Below, in pieces: positions 1 to 8,403 of a stretch of DNA of 64,000 bases. How positions within the stretch are numbered: the stretch's first letter is position 1; each line of letters opens with the position of its first letter. The translations under genes were made by a program, and so were the position numbers. Under the pieces are notes generated by a model. That model was given only the letters and a program-made list of their open reading frames with translations. It was not told the origin of the DNA and made no database searches. The stretch is from Streptomyces iranensis (lineage in GTDB: Bacteria > Actinomycetota > Actinomycetes > Streptomycetales > Streptomycetaceae): assembly GCF_017874715.1 (NCBI RefSeq), contig NZ_JAGGLR010000032.1:1-64000 (forward strand), in the 5' to 3' direction.

Positions 1-858
1 TCGCCCGCCGTGCCACCCAGGCCGCAGTGGACTTCCGCGCGGTCGCGGCCGACTGTGCCTACGGCGACCAGGACGGTTTCCGCGGCGAACTGGCCACCGC
101 CGGACTGCCGTTCGTAATGGCCCTCAAACGGCGCCGGGGCGTGTGGGCGCACGGCCCCGATGCCCACACCCCGGTGGACGCCGCCCGTGGGCTGGCCTGG
201 CACGGCCCCGACCGGCCGGGCGACTGGACGGCGGTGACCCGCACCTTCCGCGACGGGCACACCACCACCTGGTGGGCCGCCGACGCGTCCCTGGGCTGGT
301 GGGGACCGGACGGCACCACCCGGCTGGTGGTGGCCACCACCGACCCGGACACCCTGCCGGAGAAATCCACCTGGTACCTGGCCACCAACCTGCCCCGCCC
401 CGGCTCACCACGCGAGGCCGACACCGCCCACCCGGCCGCCGACCTTGCCGAGATCGTGCGGATCTACGGCATCCGCAACTGGATCGAGCAGAGCCACAAG
501 CAAGTCAAGGACGAACTGGGCTGGGCCGACTTCCAAGTCCGCACCGACCGCGCCATCCGCCGCCACCAGACCCTGGTCAACTGCGCGTTCTCCTTCTGCT
601 GGGAAGCCGGACCGCCACCGACTCCCGCCAACCGCCCGGCCCGGCCGGTCCGGCCAGAGAGGGGGCACCCGATCGCACCACCCGGCACGCTGGCCCCAGG
701 CCCTACGCACCGTCCGCAGCTGGCTGACCCCCACCCTCATGCTGCAACACTGGTGGAAAGCCTGGTCCAGCACGCCCCCTCCAGCAGAGTTACAAAACCT
801 GATCAACGCAGTCAGTACCGGCCGACCACTCAGCCACCACCTCCCACTCCCGCCTTAA
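1..858 (+). pseudogene. IS701-family transposase, 3' part, frameshifted
   Basis: The frame is open from the window edge, so the 5' part lies outside. It shows the IS701-type DDE hallmarks: an Asp-containing DCAYGDQDGF segment near the start and the Glu region WIEQSHKQVKDELGWADFQVR at about 480-545. After about base 600 this frame drifts into low-complexity Pro/Arg sequence. The family-typical C-terminus (WPQALRTVRSWLTP, then WWKAW) appears in the +1 neighbouring frame and stops at 856-858, so a frameshift lies between about 605 and 690. The element cuts the 3' end of the nuclease gene on the opposite strand. The family call is firm; inactivity is inferred from the frameshift. Confidence 0.85.
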
Positions 859-1539
859 CAAACCACCGATAGCGGCGTGGACGGCTTCGGCCGTGTCGGA
901 CACGAGGGTGCGCAGTTTCGCAAAGTCCGGCATGGACAGGTCCACCAGGGATATCTGGTGGGCGAGCGCGAACTCCTGTGCGTCTTGGGTAAATCCGGAG
1001 GTCGAGAAGATCGCGTAGCTGTAGCGGTAGCGTGTTCTGGGCCTGCGCGGGCTGCCGGAAGCGGCGGCCACTGTGGTCATCACGTTTTCGTTGACGTCGT
1101 GTACGACTCCGTGGCCGTTGCGGATCGTGGGCAGGCGCACTCTGTTCTGTGTGAACTTGGCCTCGACGAAGAGGCGGACCGGCAGGGAGAAAGGCGGCAC
1201 GTATCGGAACTCGCCCAAGGTGTCGGCCTGGTGCCAGGCGCCGCGGCCGCGCACGACCAGGCCGTGGTTGCGCTCTTCCAGTACTCTCCAGGGTTTCTTG
1301 TCCTGATCGTCTTTGGCGGTGAGGACCTCGTATCCGCTCGACCTGAGCAGCCAGGCCAGGACTTCCTCGAGGAGATACCCACGCAGCGCAGCCTCAGTGA
1401 TTACCCTTTGGACCCTATCGGCCTGGTGGGGCCGCAGTCCGGCGCCTGCTCCTGCACGACCAGTGTTTTCATGCCGTCTCCATCCGCCAGTTCCGGGCAC
1501 CCGCCCGAAGACTGCCCCCTCGGAGAGGCGGCGGGTCAA
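790..1539 (-). CDS. PD-(D/E)XK nuclease-like protein, 3'-truncated by IS701
   Basis: The N-terminal half holds an amphipathic segment RGYLLEEVLAWLLRSSGYEV followed by a restriction-endonuclease-like core: an Asp in QADTLGEF, then PVRLFVEAKF, where the E-x-K pair fits a PD-(D/E)XK active site. The last 25 or so codons are antisense to the IS701 transposase end, so the native C-terminus is lost. The start used is a TTG at 1539 and is uncertain; no better ATG is seen. It lies 75 nt downstream of the Tpg-like gene on the same strand and may be the last gene of the transposition operon, where a TnsA-like strand-cleavage role is conceivable (inference). It could equally be an independent restriction-type gene. 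Confidence 0.65.
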   Translation of the reverse strand: MTRRLSEGAVFGRVPGTGGWRRHENTGRAGAGAGLRPHQADRVQRVITEAALRGYLLEEVLAWLLRSSGYEVLTAKDDQDKKPWRVLEERNHGLVVRGRGAWHQADTLGEFRYVPPFSLPVRLFVEAKFTQNRVRLPTIRNGHGVVHDVNENVMTTVAAASGSPRRPRTRYRYSYAIFSTSGFTQDAQEFALAHQISLVDLSMPDFAKLRTLVSDTAEAVHAAIGGLLRREWEVVAEWSAGTDCVDQVL

Positions 1540-1613
1540 ACCCTGCCTCGAGCCTTGAGTTGACTGCTCAAGCCGGATTTGACCTCACTGCCTTTCGTGG
1601 ACACTCGGCCTGT

Positions 1614-2183
1614 TCAGTAGGAGAACTCGATGTAGTCGACGTCGGTAAGTCGTACCAGGTGCAGACCCTTGCGGCCTGTCGAGACTCTGAAGTACGACTC
1701 GCCTATCCCATCGGCGACGATGCTGCGCAGTTCTCGCTCACTGGCGCCGCTGTGTCGGGCCTCGAGGAGACGTGCCGGATAAGGGTGATGCAGGGCCTCC
1801 GACAGGGAGCGCACGCGGCCGTCGTCGGAGGATCCTGCTGCCGCGTTGAAGCCGAACCATCCGCGGAATTGCACCCATAGACTGTGCTGCTGCTCGGCGA
1901 GAACTCGGTGGGCCCGCCGACGGATGCGGGGCTGCCACAGCCGGATGACGTCTTTGAGGATGGCCTGGCTCAGCGCCTCGTTCCGCACTTGGTTGGTGAG
2001 GATGCGCTGCAGGGCCTGGGGGGTGGTGTTGAGGCGGCTGGCAAGGGTGGCGAGGTCCGTGCTTCGGGACATGAGGAAGCGTAAGCGGGCCCGGTCCGAG
2101 CGCGGAGGCTGACGAGTCCAATGGTGGGCATCGGCGATGTCGAGGGCTTCTGCAACGGAGTCGGTGTGGAGTCGGTCGAGCAT
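1614..2183 (-). CDS. Tpg-type telomere terminal protein homologue
   Basis: This 189-residue product is the usual length for Streptomyces Tpg, the protein covalently bound to 5' ends of linear replicons that primes end patching. Family-like blocks are an HTH-like N-terminal part (LASRLNTTPQALQRIL), the stretch RLWQPRIRRRAH, FGFNAAAGSSDDGRVRSL, the ARLLEARHSGASERELR segment and a C-terminal VDYIEFSY. The ATG at 2183 was chosen over the longer upstream frame because AAGGA lies at correct spacing and upstream residues are low-complexity. It starts 10 nt after the preceding gene's stop and ends a run of coupled transposition genes. No Tap partner gene is visible nearby. Family membership is judged from remembered motifs; its role beside a transposase is unknown. 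Confidence 0.8.
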   Translation of the reverse strand: MLDRLHTDSVAEALDIADAHHWTRQPPRSDRARLRFLMSRSTDLATLASRLNTTPQALQRILTNQVRNEALSQAILKDVIRLWQPRIRRRAHRVLAEQQHSLWVQFRGWFGFNAAAGSSDDGRVRSLSEALHHPYPARLLEARHSGASERELRSIVADGIGESYFRVSTGRKGLHLVRLTDVDYIEFSY

Positions 2184-2193
2184 CTGTGTTCCT

Positions 2194-3330
2194 TCAGACG
2201 GTAAGGCGCCCGCGCAGCTGGCGGACGGTCTTCGTCCGCGAGACGGAGGTGGAGGGTCGGGATCGGCGGGTGGGTGGGGTGGGCAGGAGCCGGCAGGCGC
2301 GGAGAGCCTGCTCGATGTCGGCGTGTTCCCAGGGTGGGATGGACAGCGGGTTGGGGGCGTCTGGGTGGCCCCGCAGAGCCGCGAGGCGGCGGGCGGCATC
2401 CATCAGCAGCGTTGTCCAGGCCGGAAGCGCTGGAAGGCCGTTGCTCACCTGGGTGTGGAGGGCTTTGATCTGTTGGCTGTTGTATCCGGTCAGTGCTGCC
2501 ACGGCGACACATGCTGCGTGGACGGGGTGGGCGACACGGGTGTGGACGCGGTCGGCGATCTGGGCGATGTGGGGGTGGATGTGGTCTTGGTGCGGGCCAG
2601 GCAGGGGCAGGGGCGGGGTGGGACAGGGGGGTAGGGATGAGGGCGTGAAGGTGAGGGTGGCGGGTTCCAGGGGCTGGGGTGGCATACGGAACTGCAGTTC
2701 GTCGTCGTGCGGCGGGAAGGGTGCGCGGTGTTGCCACCACGGGTAGTCGGCGAGTTGTCGCGGGCGGGTCGGGGGGCGCCAGTGGGCGGCTGCGGCGCGT
2801 CGGCTGTCCAGGAGTCGGTGGTCGGTGGTCTCCAGCAGGCTGAGGGTCGTCAGTGGGATGGGACCGTTGCACAGCAGGGTCAGGCGGATGCCGGTGCGGG
2901 CGCTGAGTGCGAGCAGTTGCTCCCACTGCCCTGTGCTGAGCCGGTGGGCGCGGCAGACGGTCAGGTGGCGGATGCCCAGAGTGAGGATCCAGGCTGCCGT
3001 GATGCGCCAGCTGCGGTCGGTGTTGGTGGCCCATGCGGGCAGGCCGTGGTCGTCATCGGGGAGGGGCAGGTGTTTGCCGAGGGCGCGGATCAGGTCGTGG
3101 GCCAGGTAGGGGCCGTTTCCTGCGAGCGGGGTGGGGTGGACGGTGATGCGTCCGTGGCGGGGCTGGTGTGCAGCGAATGCCAGGCGCATGTAGTCCTGTT
3201 CGTCGCGCGTGGTGACGATGATGGTGGGGGTGGGAAGCGTGGTGTTCTGGCGTGGTGGCCAGGTCGGGTTCCACTCGCTGTCGTGGCGTGAGCCGTCCGG
3301 TCCGGCCGAGGGGGGCGGGTGGGGGGTCAT
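2194..3330 (-). CDS. Degenerate AAA-like protein of the transposition operon
   Basis: The 378-residue protein starts at an ATG overlapping the stop of the upstream ATPase gene (ATGA), so it is probably translationally coupled. I do not recognise a named family. Its middle segment, IRHLTVCRAHRLSTGQWEQL, aligns by eye with the Walker B and following helix of the neighbouring ATPase (LLAIDEAHQLS), but the acidic pair is missing and no P-loop is present. The ITAAWILTLG and TLLCNGPIP segments resemble the surrounding AAA strands. The C-terminal third (IAQIADRVHTRVAHPVHAACVAVAALTGY) may carry a helix-turn-helix. It could be a non-catalytic subunit or target selector, possibly the TniQ/TnsD position of the operon. 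This is inference. Confidence 0.6.
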   Translation of the reverse strand: MTPHPPPSAGPDGSRHDSEWNPTWPPRQNTTLPTPTIIVTTRDEQDYMRLAFAAHQPRHGRITVHPTPLAGNGPYLAHDLIRALGKHLPLPDDDHGLPAWATNTDRSWRITAAWILTLGIRHLTVCRAHRLSTGQWEQLLALSARTGIRLTLLCNGPIPLTTLSLLETTDHRLLDSRRAAAAHWRPPTRPRQLADYPWWQHRAPFPPHDDELQFRMPPQPLEPATLTFTPSSLPPCPTPPLPLPGPHQDHIHPHIAQIADRVHTRVAHPVHAACVAVAALTGYNSQQIKALHTQVSNGLPALPAWTTLLMDAARRLAALRGHPDAPNPLSIPPWEHADIEQALRACRLLPTPPTRRSRPSTSVSRTKTVRQLRGRLTV

Positions 3331-4124
3331 GGCGCCTCCGGGCGGGGGGTGAGGTGGCGCAGGAGTGCGTCGGGTTCGGTGTGGGCGGGTCGGGTGGTGG
3401 TGCGGTGGGTGAGAGTGGCCCAGCGGCGGAAGTTGCCGTGGGCCCACATCTGGTCGAGGTGTACCAGCAGGTCGGGGTCGGTGGTCTTCCAGTGGGAGTG
3501 GAAGGCAGGGATCACGGTGGTGATCTGGGTGGCGTCGAGGGGGTGGAGTTCGTGCCAGCAGGTCACGCGTGAGGCGAGCATGGGCGTGGTGCGCAGGGTG
3601 CGGAGGCGGTGGCTGCTGGCGGCCAGCACCATGGCGATGCTGGTGTGGGGGTCGTCGTAGAGGTAGCGGAGGTACTCCAGGCAGGAGGCGGAGAGCTGGT
3701 GGGCTTCGTCGATGGCCAGCAGCCGGGGCGGGTGGTGCAGGGCGTGGCGGATGAGGTCGTCGCTGGTGCCGGGGTCCTTGGGGGGCTGTCCTGGCAGGCC
3801 CAGGGCGTGGTGGAGGCTGTGGCGGAGGTCGCCGGGGCGGGCCTGGGGCTGGGGCAGGATCCGGATGGCGTGCCAGGCGGGGTGCTGGTCGAGCATGGTG
3901 TGCAGGGTGAAGGTTTTACCTGCCCCTGCGGGTGCGGTCAGGCACATCATGCCGTGCTCGGTGACGGTGGTCTGCAGGGCGGTGGCCGCGGCGGTGACCT
4001 GGGGGGTGTGGACGGTGCGGGCGCCGGTGAGGCCGAGGTGGTGGCGGGCGAAACGGACGGTTCCGTGGGCGGTGGCGACCGGGGTGGTGCGGGTTGTCCG
4101 GCGGGAGAGGGCGGTGGTGTTCAT
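3327..4124 (-). CDS. AAA+ ATPase, TniB/TnsC-like (second ATPase)
   Basis: 265 residues. Walker A is APAGAGKT at residues 64-71 and Walker B is LLAIDEAHQLS at 135-145, followed by a sensor-type LAASSHR and an arginine-rich RVTCWHEL. This is the layout of transposon target-selection ATPases (TniB, TnsC, IstB-like AAA clade). The ATG at 4124 overlaps the upstream ATPase stop by four bases and the downstream gene overlaps its stop likewise, so the genes read as one translationally coupled series. Similarity to the preceding ATPase (ASRVTCWHELHPLD versus ASRIYIWQEFTPME) suggests an old duplication. The presence of two ATPases could mean a mixed oligomer or division between target capture and transposase activation (inference). 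Confidence 0.85.
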   Translation of the reverse strand: MNTTALSRRTTRTTPVATAHGTVRFARHHLGLTGARTVHTPQVTAAATALQTTVTEHGMMCLTAPAGAGKTFTLHTMLDQHPAWHAIRILPQPQARPGDLRHSLHHALGLPGQPPKDPGTSDDLIRHALHHPPRLLAIDEAHQLSASCLEYLRYLYDDPHTSIAMVLAASSHRLRTLRTTPMLASRVTCWHELHPLDATQITTVIPAFHSHWKTTDPDLLVHLDQMWAHGNFRRWATLTHRTTTRPAHTEPDALLRHLTPRPEAP

Positions 4125-5191
4125 CGGTCGTCGTCGCGGCGGACGGGGCGGGCGGGTCGGGATCGGCGGATGGCCCAGCGGGCGAGGGTCTCGTCGACTT
4201 CGCTCAGGCCGCGGCGCTTCATGCCCTCGAGTACATGGTGGGTGATCTTGGACCACATGCGGAAGGTGCCGCCGCCAGCTTCCTGATCGATGAAGTCGAT
4301 CAGCTCGGGTGAGGCGTTGGCCCAGATGGGGTGGAACAGGGGGATGTTCTTGGCGACCTCCGCGGGCTCCATGGGCGTGAATTCCTGCCAGATATAGATC
4401 CGGGAGGCGAGAGCGGGCTCGTTGTACAGAGTCTTGTAGCACTCCTCGCCGCCGACGAAGAGGACGGCGGGTCGGCTCTTTCCCTTGCCGGTGTCGTACA
4501 AGTGGCGGACGAACTCGAAGCATTCGCGGCTGAATTGCTGGGCTTCGTCGCAGACCAGGATGTAGGGGCGGCGGGCCAGGGCGCGCTTGAGGAGCCGGTC
4601 GAACTCGCTGGGATGGGCGGGGGGCTTGCCTTCCAGGTGCAGGACGTCGAAGAGCTCCATGCGAATGTCACGCGGGGTGGGGCGGGAGCGGAACTGCAGG
4701 AGCAGGACGAGGTCGGCGGCGACTTCCTTCAGTGCGGCCCGCACGGAGAAGGTCTTGCCGAGTCCGGCGTCGCCGTAGATGCAAGACATGGCGCGGGCGT
4801 CGATGGTGTCGGCGATGTTCTCGCCGGCCTCCAGCAGTGCTTCGGTGGCGACGATGCGGGCGTCGGGAAGGTCGAGGTAGAAGTCGGGGTCTACGCCGCT
4901 GTCGTCGGGGGCAGAGGCGGTGGTGGTGTTGGTCATGATGGCTGCTCCTTGCGGAGATGAGGGGTGGGCGGGGGCAGGCATGGTCGGGTTGACCAGTTGG
5001 CGGGCGGTCCCGAGGTGTCGGCCGGTTGCGGGGTCGTGGACTTCGATCTCCTCGGTATGAGAGCCGGGTTCGATGGTGACGCGGGCACCGATGTGGGCGA
5101 GCGCAAAGAGGGCACTGTAGGTGCGGCCTCGCCGGTGGATGTGCCCGTGCGGGCTGATGGTGCGGACCTCAGCCGAGGGGGTGGGGGTCAT
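4121..5191 (-). CDS. TnsC/TniB-like AAA+ ATPase with Mu-C-like N-terminal segment
   Basis: The open frame runs from an ATG at 5191 that overlaps the transposase stop (ATGA) and encodes 356 residues. Residues 1-70 (GRTYSALFALAHIGARVTIE, then a HDPATGRHLGTA motif) resemble the C-terminal beta-barrel of Mu/TniA-type transposases and echo the same motif in the neighbouring transposase (DAHTDQHLGTA). The AAA+ core follows: Walker A GDAGLGKT at about 140-147, Walker B YILVCDEAQQF at about 210-220 and ASRIYIWQEF. An internal ATG at 4936 with a well-spaced AAGGAG could also give a 271-residue ATPase-only form. The protein probably selects targets and activates the DDE transposase. Confidence 0.85.
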   Translation of the reverse strand: MTPTPSAEVRTISPHGHIHRRGRTYSALFALAHIGARVTIEPGSHTEEIEVHDPATGRHLGTARQLVNPTMPAPAHPSSPQGAAIMTNTTTASAPDDSGVDPDFYLDLPDARIVATEALLEAGENIADTIDARAMSCIYGDAGLGKTFSVRAALKEVAADLVLLLQFRSRPTPRDIRMELFDVLHLEGKPPAHPSEFDRLLKRALARRPYILVCDEAQQFSRECFEFVRHLYDTGKGKSRPAVLFVGGEECYKTLYNEPALASRIYIWQEFTPMEPAEVAKNIPLFHPIWANASPELIDFIDQEAGGGTFRMWSKITHHVLEGMKRRGLSEVDETLARWAIRRSRPARPVRRDDDR

Positions 5192-6786
5192 CGGGCCGTG
5201 CTGTTCTCCTCGGTGCTGGCAGGTGCGGGCATCGCCCAGCGGGCGCCAGGGGTGACGCGGCGGGGCATGTATCCGGCGGGTATGCCGTCGTCCTTGGCCC
5301 GCGATCGGCGTGTGGAAGCGAGTTCGGCGGCGGCCTGGGCGCGGGTCATGGTTCCGGCGGTGCGTGCGGGCTCGGCCTGGGTGACGGCCTGGAAGCGGCG
5401 ACGGCGGCGGCGCTTGGCGTCGGCCAGGTCGCGGCGCAGGCGGCGTACTCGTTCGTCGCGGGCCTCGTATACGGCACGGATTTCGTCCTCGCTGGCCTCG
5501 TCGGCGAGGTGCGCGGTGCCGAGGTGCTGGTCTGTGTGGGCGTCGAAGACCTCGATGGCGCGGGGGTGGTGGGGCTGGTAGCGGATACGGACCTGGGTGC
5601 CGGTGCGGCCGGTCATCCACGCGCCGACGTAGTCGCGGTTCTGCCAGCGGATGCCGTGGCCGTGGATGACGCGGGTTGAGCGCTCCTCCTCGAGGAGGAA
5701 GACGTGCAGGTCCTCCAGCGGCGGCTCGCGCAGCGGGGTGTCGTCGCTGAGCCAGCTCTCCAGAGGGGTGACGTCGCCGTAGCCCTGCATGCGGTGTTCG
5801 GCGTTGCGGGTGCGTACCCATTTCGCGAACAGGTCGACGAATGCCTCAACGGACAGGGCGGGGTCCTTGTCCCCGACCCGCCGTTTGGTGTCCAGTTTCT
5901 GGGCCTTGGTGTAGCGGGGCAGGGTGGAGAAAAACATGCTGGTCGCTGCCAGGTTGAGGTTTTCGATGCTGCCTTTGCGGTGGGGGGTGTACGGCGGCAG
6001 GACGTCCACCTGGACACTGAAGCAGCCCATAGCTTCGGTAACGGCCCGGGAGAGGAAGTCCCTGCCTCGGTCGATGCGGATGCGTCGGGGCAGTCCGCCT
6101 GCTGGGCCGTGCACTTCGTCGGTGAGGATGCAGGCGCGTAGGGCGGCCAGGATCGATGCACGGTGCGGGTAATGGGGCGTGACGGCCCACCCCATGGTCA
6201 TGCCGGTATGGCAGTCGCAGAACCAGGTGACCCAGGGCTTGACGAGGCGTCCGTCTGCCCAGACCAGGATGGGAACCTGCTTGTGATCGCCTTCCCATTC
6301 CTCGTTACGGCAGGTGGGCGGGCGGCGCAGGTGGGGGTCATGCGCGCGGGAGGCGAGGATGCCTTCGCGCAGGCCTGCCAGGTCGCCCGGGGGAAGATCC
6401 CGTTTCACAGTGCGGTGCAGAGTGGACAGGCTCGGGACATCCCGCGCATCGGCGGCTTCGTCGAGCATCTCGAGGTGGACGGCCTTGATGTTCCCGTGGT
6501 GGTAGGCGAGCTTGATGCGGATTTCCTCGGTGATGGTGAACCGGGGGCGTTCGGGGAGGTCGGCGGTGCCCAGGGCCTGGGCCTTCTCCAGACGTCGCCA
6601 CACGGTGCGCTCGTGGACGCCCAGGGTGCGGGCGACGGTCTTCACGTCGGCGCTGGTCATGTCACTGCGCTGACGCAGCTCCATCAGGGAGCGAACCGCG
6701 GCCGCCAACAGCTTCTTCTTCTCCCGTCGGCGCCGTGGGGCGTGCTCTGGGTCGTCGGACGAGGCGTCAGTCGATGTCCGGGGCAC
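5188..6786 (-). CDS. DDE transposase, TnsB/TniA/Mu-like
   Basis: 532 residues. An N-terminal helix-turn-helix region (VKTVARTLGVHERTVWRRLE, residues 48-67) precedes an rve-type catalytic core with Asp167 (WEGDHKQVP), Asp239 (RIRIDRGRDF) and Glu275 (RKGSIENLN). The last two are 36 residues apart, the normal D-35-E spacing. A Mu-C-type domain follows at about 365-435, then a basic coiled region (RVRRLRRDLADAKRRRRRRF) and a tail. All catalytic residues are present and the frame is intact. It lies first in the block of coupled transposition genes, 59 nt after the HTH-like gene, and its stop overlaps the ATPase start. It should cut and join element 3' ends; the substrate ends are not identified. 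Confidence 0.93.
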   Translation of the reverse strand: MPRTSTDASSDDPEHAPRRRREKKKLLAAAVRSLMELRQRSDMTSADVKTVARTLGVHERTVWRRLEKAQALGTADLPERPRFTITEEIRIKLAYHHGNIKAVHLEMLDEAADARDVPSLSTLHRTVKRDLPPGDLAGLREGILASRAHDPHLRRPPTCRNEEWEGDHKQVPILVWADGRLVKPWVTWFCDCHTGMTMGWAVTPHYPHRASILAALRACILTDEVHGPAGGLPRRIRIDRGRDFLSRAVTEAMGCFSVQVDVLPPYTPHRKGSIENLNLAATSMFFSTLPRYTKAQKLDTKRRVGDKDPALSVEAFVDLFAKWVRTRNAEHRMQGYGDVTPLESWLSDDTPLREPPLEDLHVFLLEEERSTRVIHGHGIRWQNRDYVGAWMTGRTGTQVRIRYQPHHPRAIEVFDAHTDQHLGTAHLADEASEDEIRAVYEARDERVRRLRRDLADAKRRRRRRFQAVTQAEPARTAGTMTRAQAAAELASTRRSRAKDDGIPAGYMPRRVTPGARWAMPAPASTEENSTAR

Positions 6787-6845
6787 CGGTGTACTCCCTT
6801 CAGGGATGCGATGGATGCTGGAGGTGAGATCGAGCGGGAATGCGG

Positions 6846-7403
6846 TCAGCCGAGGATGCCGATGTGTCGCACGAAGTAGTAGGAACGGTGGTCGGACTCC
6901 ATCTCACTCATGAGGCCCTGCCACAGGTGCTCCATCTCCAGGGAGTCCTGCCGCGCCCAAGCTGCGATGATCGCGTTCCAACGCCAGATGTTTTTCCACC
7001 GGACCCGCAGGTCGCGCCGGTGGCGGGCCTCAACGGACTCCTGGTCGACGGGGTGGATCTCGATCCTGGTGCCGCCGTCCGCGTTGAGCACGCGAGTCAG
7101 GTAGGGGGCGATGTTGCGGCGACGCAGGTCCTTGAAGACCTGCTGCAGGCGCTGTTGCTCCTCGGGGCCGGGGGTGCGGACCTTCGCCCGCCACGCGGCG
7201 ACGGTGTCGACATCGGCGGTGATGCCATGGGCGTGGAGCGCGTCGGCCGCGGACTTCTTCTTCACCAGATAGCCCAGCGCCTGTTGGAGAAGCTCCTCGT
7301 CGCTGCGTCTCCACGCGACATCATCGAAGACTCGCCTGTCCAGGCTCTCGGCCAGGGCACGCCCTCCCTCAACGCCCTGGGCACCCAACTCTCCATGTCC
7401 CAT
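6846..7403 (-). CDS. HTH-like protein at the head of the transposition operon
   Basis: About 185 residues from the ATG at 7403, which has AAGGA 7 nt upstream; longer upstream starts exist but lack a site. Residues about 50-95 (SAADALHAHGITADVDTVAAW, then QQRLQQVFKDLRRRN) read like a degenerate XRE-type DNA-binding domain. The C-terminal half has a distinctive block (TRIEIHPVDQESVEARHRRD) and ends YYFVRHIGILG. A clear paralogue, truncated at its N-terminus, lies at 18936-19382 (TRIEIHPVNQTAVDEPRRRD, ending SYIGIGA). No named function is recognised. Its position suggests an operon regulator or end-binding accessory protein (inference). Confidence 0.7.
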   Translation of the reverse strand: MGHGELGAQGVEGGRALAESLDRRVFDDVAWRRSDEELLQQALGYLVKKKSAADALHAHGITADVDTVAAWRAKVRTPGPEEQQRLQQVFKDLRRRNIAPYLTRVLNADGGTRIEIHPVDQESVEARHRRDLRVRWKNIWRWNAIIAAWARQDSLEMEHLWQGLMSEMESDHRSYYFVRHIGILG

Positions 7404-8403
7404 TGCCATTTCCTTCATCTCGTTGGTGAGCGCGGTGACAACCCGGGCGGTCCAGCCGCAGGCGGTGGATGTGGCGTGCCAGGTTGGAAAAGCCGTCGCC
7501 GCGGCGGTCTGGTACGGCGAGTGCAACGGTTCGTGCGCGCTGGCCCTTGTGGGGGTGATGTGCGCAGGGGCGGGTGTCGGGCGCTGCTGTGCAAGCGCCG
7601 GTGAGCTGCAACTTAAGCCGCTGGCTGGTCTGGTGGATCAGTTCAGGTCGTTACGGAAGCAGGGCTGGCACAGCCGATCTGTTATTGCTGACTTGTCGTG
7701 AATATGACAGGTACGCGGCATCGGTATTCGGTCGCCAGGAGTGCCGATTCGCCACTGCTGAGCCTTACGTTTCGGCTGGGCGAGGTTGCGTCAGGCGTAC
7801 AGCGGCGCCAGTTGGCCTACGGAGCGGCACGCGGTCACAAGCAAGGAAAGTACAGCTTGAGGCATCAGGAGCGGAGAGGCGTGCGGGTACTGGCCGTGCG
7901 TCCGGGCTTTCCGGGGTTCCTTACGTTTTTCCGTAAGGATTTGTATGGGCCGCCCTTGGGGGCGCCGGATTCTGTCGCCGTGCTTCGTTAGCGACTCGGG
8001 CGGGTGACGCGTGTCCGCCAGGGGGCCGGGGCACTGTAGCGGCGAGGTCTGACAACGACTGCTCAAGCGCGGATGCGAACTCGCGCGCCGATTAACGCAG
8101 TTGTCTCATTCTCACCTCTACGCGTACGGTTACCTGCGCGTATCCGGGTGCGGGGTCTCTGCTCAACCAACACACCTCCCGTTGAACCCAACAGGGCACG
8201 GCGGCCGGATTCTGTGCACGCGCAGAGGTGGGGAACGCTTCTGTAAAGCCCTGCCGGCATGAGGTGCCGTGTGATCGGTGCTCATCACGTCGCAGCGGAC
8301 GGTCTGCCGGGGGCACCTGGCAGTACCCACGGTCCGTGGGGCACTGTGTGGTTCGACCTTCTACGGGCGGCTGGCCCCGTCGATGCGCTAAGGATCTTGA
8401 GAG
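7404..8403. other. 1-kb non-coding stretch between operon and Avs-like gene
   Basis: No convincing gene was found on either strand; open frames here lack codon bias and start sites. It holds a short near-palindrome TGTCGTGAATATGACA (7694-7709), an inverted repeat CCTTACG/CGTAAGG (7919-7938) and the second copy of GACTGCTCAAGC (8057). It probably carries the operon promoter and, if the operon is a transposon, one element end. Confidence 0.4.
7919..7938. repeat. 7-bp inverted repeat (hairpin)
   Basis: CCTTACG and CGTAAGG flank a six-base, T-rich loop. It sits alone in the gene-free stretch upstream of the transposition operon. It could be a terminator or a protein site; no adjacent gene decides this. 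Confidence 0.4.

Larger units (their letters stand above)
1562..8068. repeat. 12-bp direct repeat bracketing the transposition operon
   Basis: GACTGCTCAAGC occurs at 1562-1573 and again at 8057-8068. Both copies continue as CGGAT, with one extra G in the second. One copy lies just 5' of the nuclease-like gene, the other in the 1-kb gap upstream of the operon. It could be a transposase-binding or end motif, or chance. The feature span marks the two outer copies only. Confidence 0.3.

Noticed and set aside
4933..5191. Separate small gene between transposase and ATPase
   Set aside because: There is no stop before the ATPase frame, so the segment is given as part of one fused gene with an alternative internal start.
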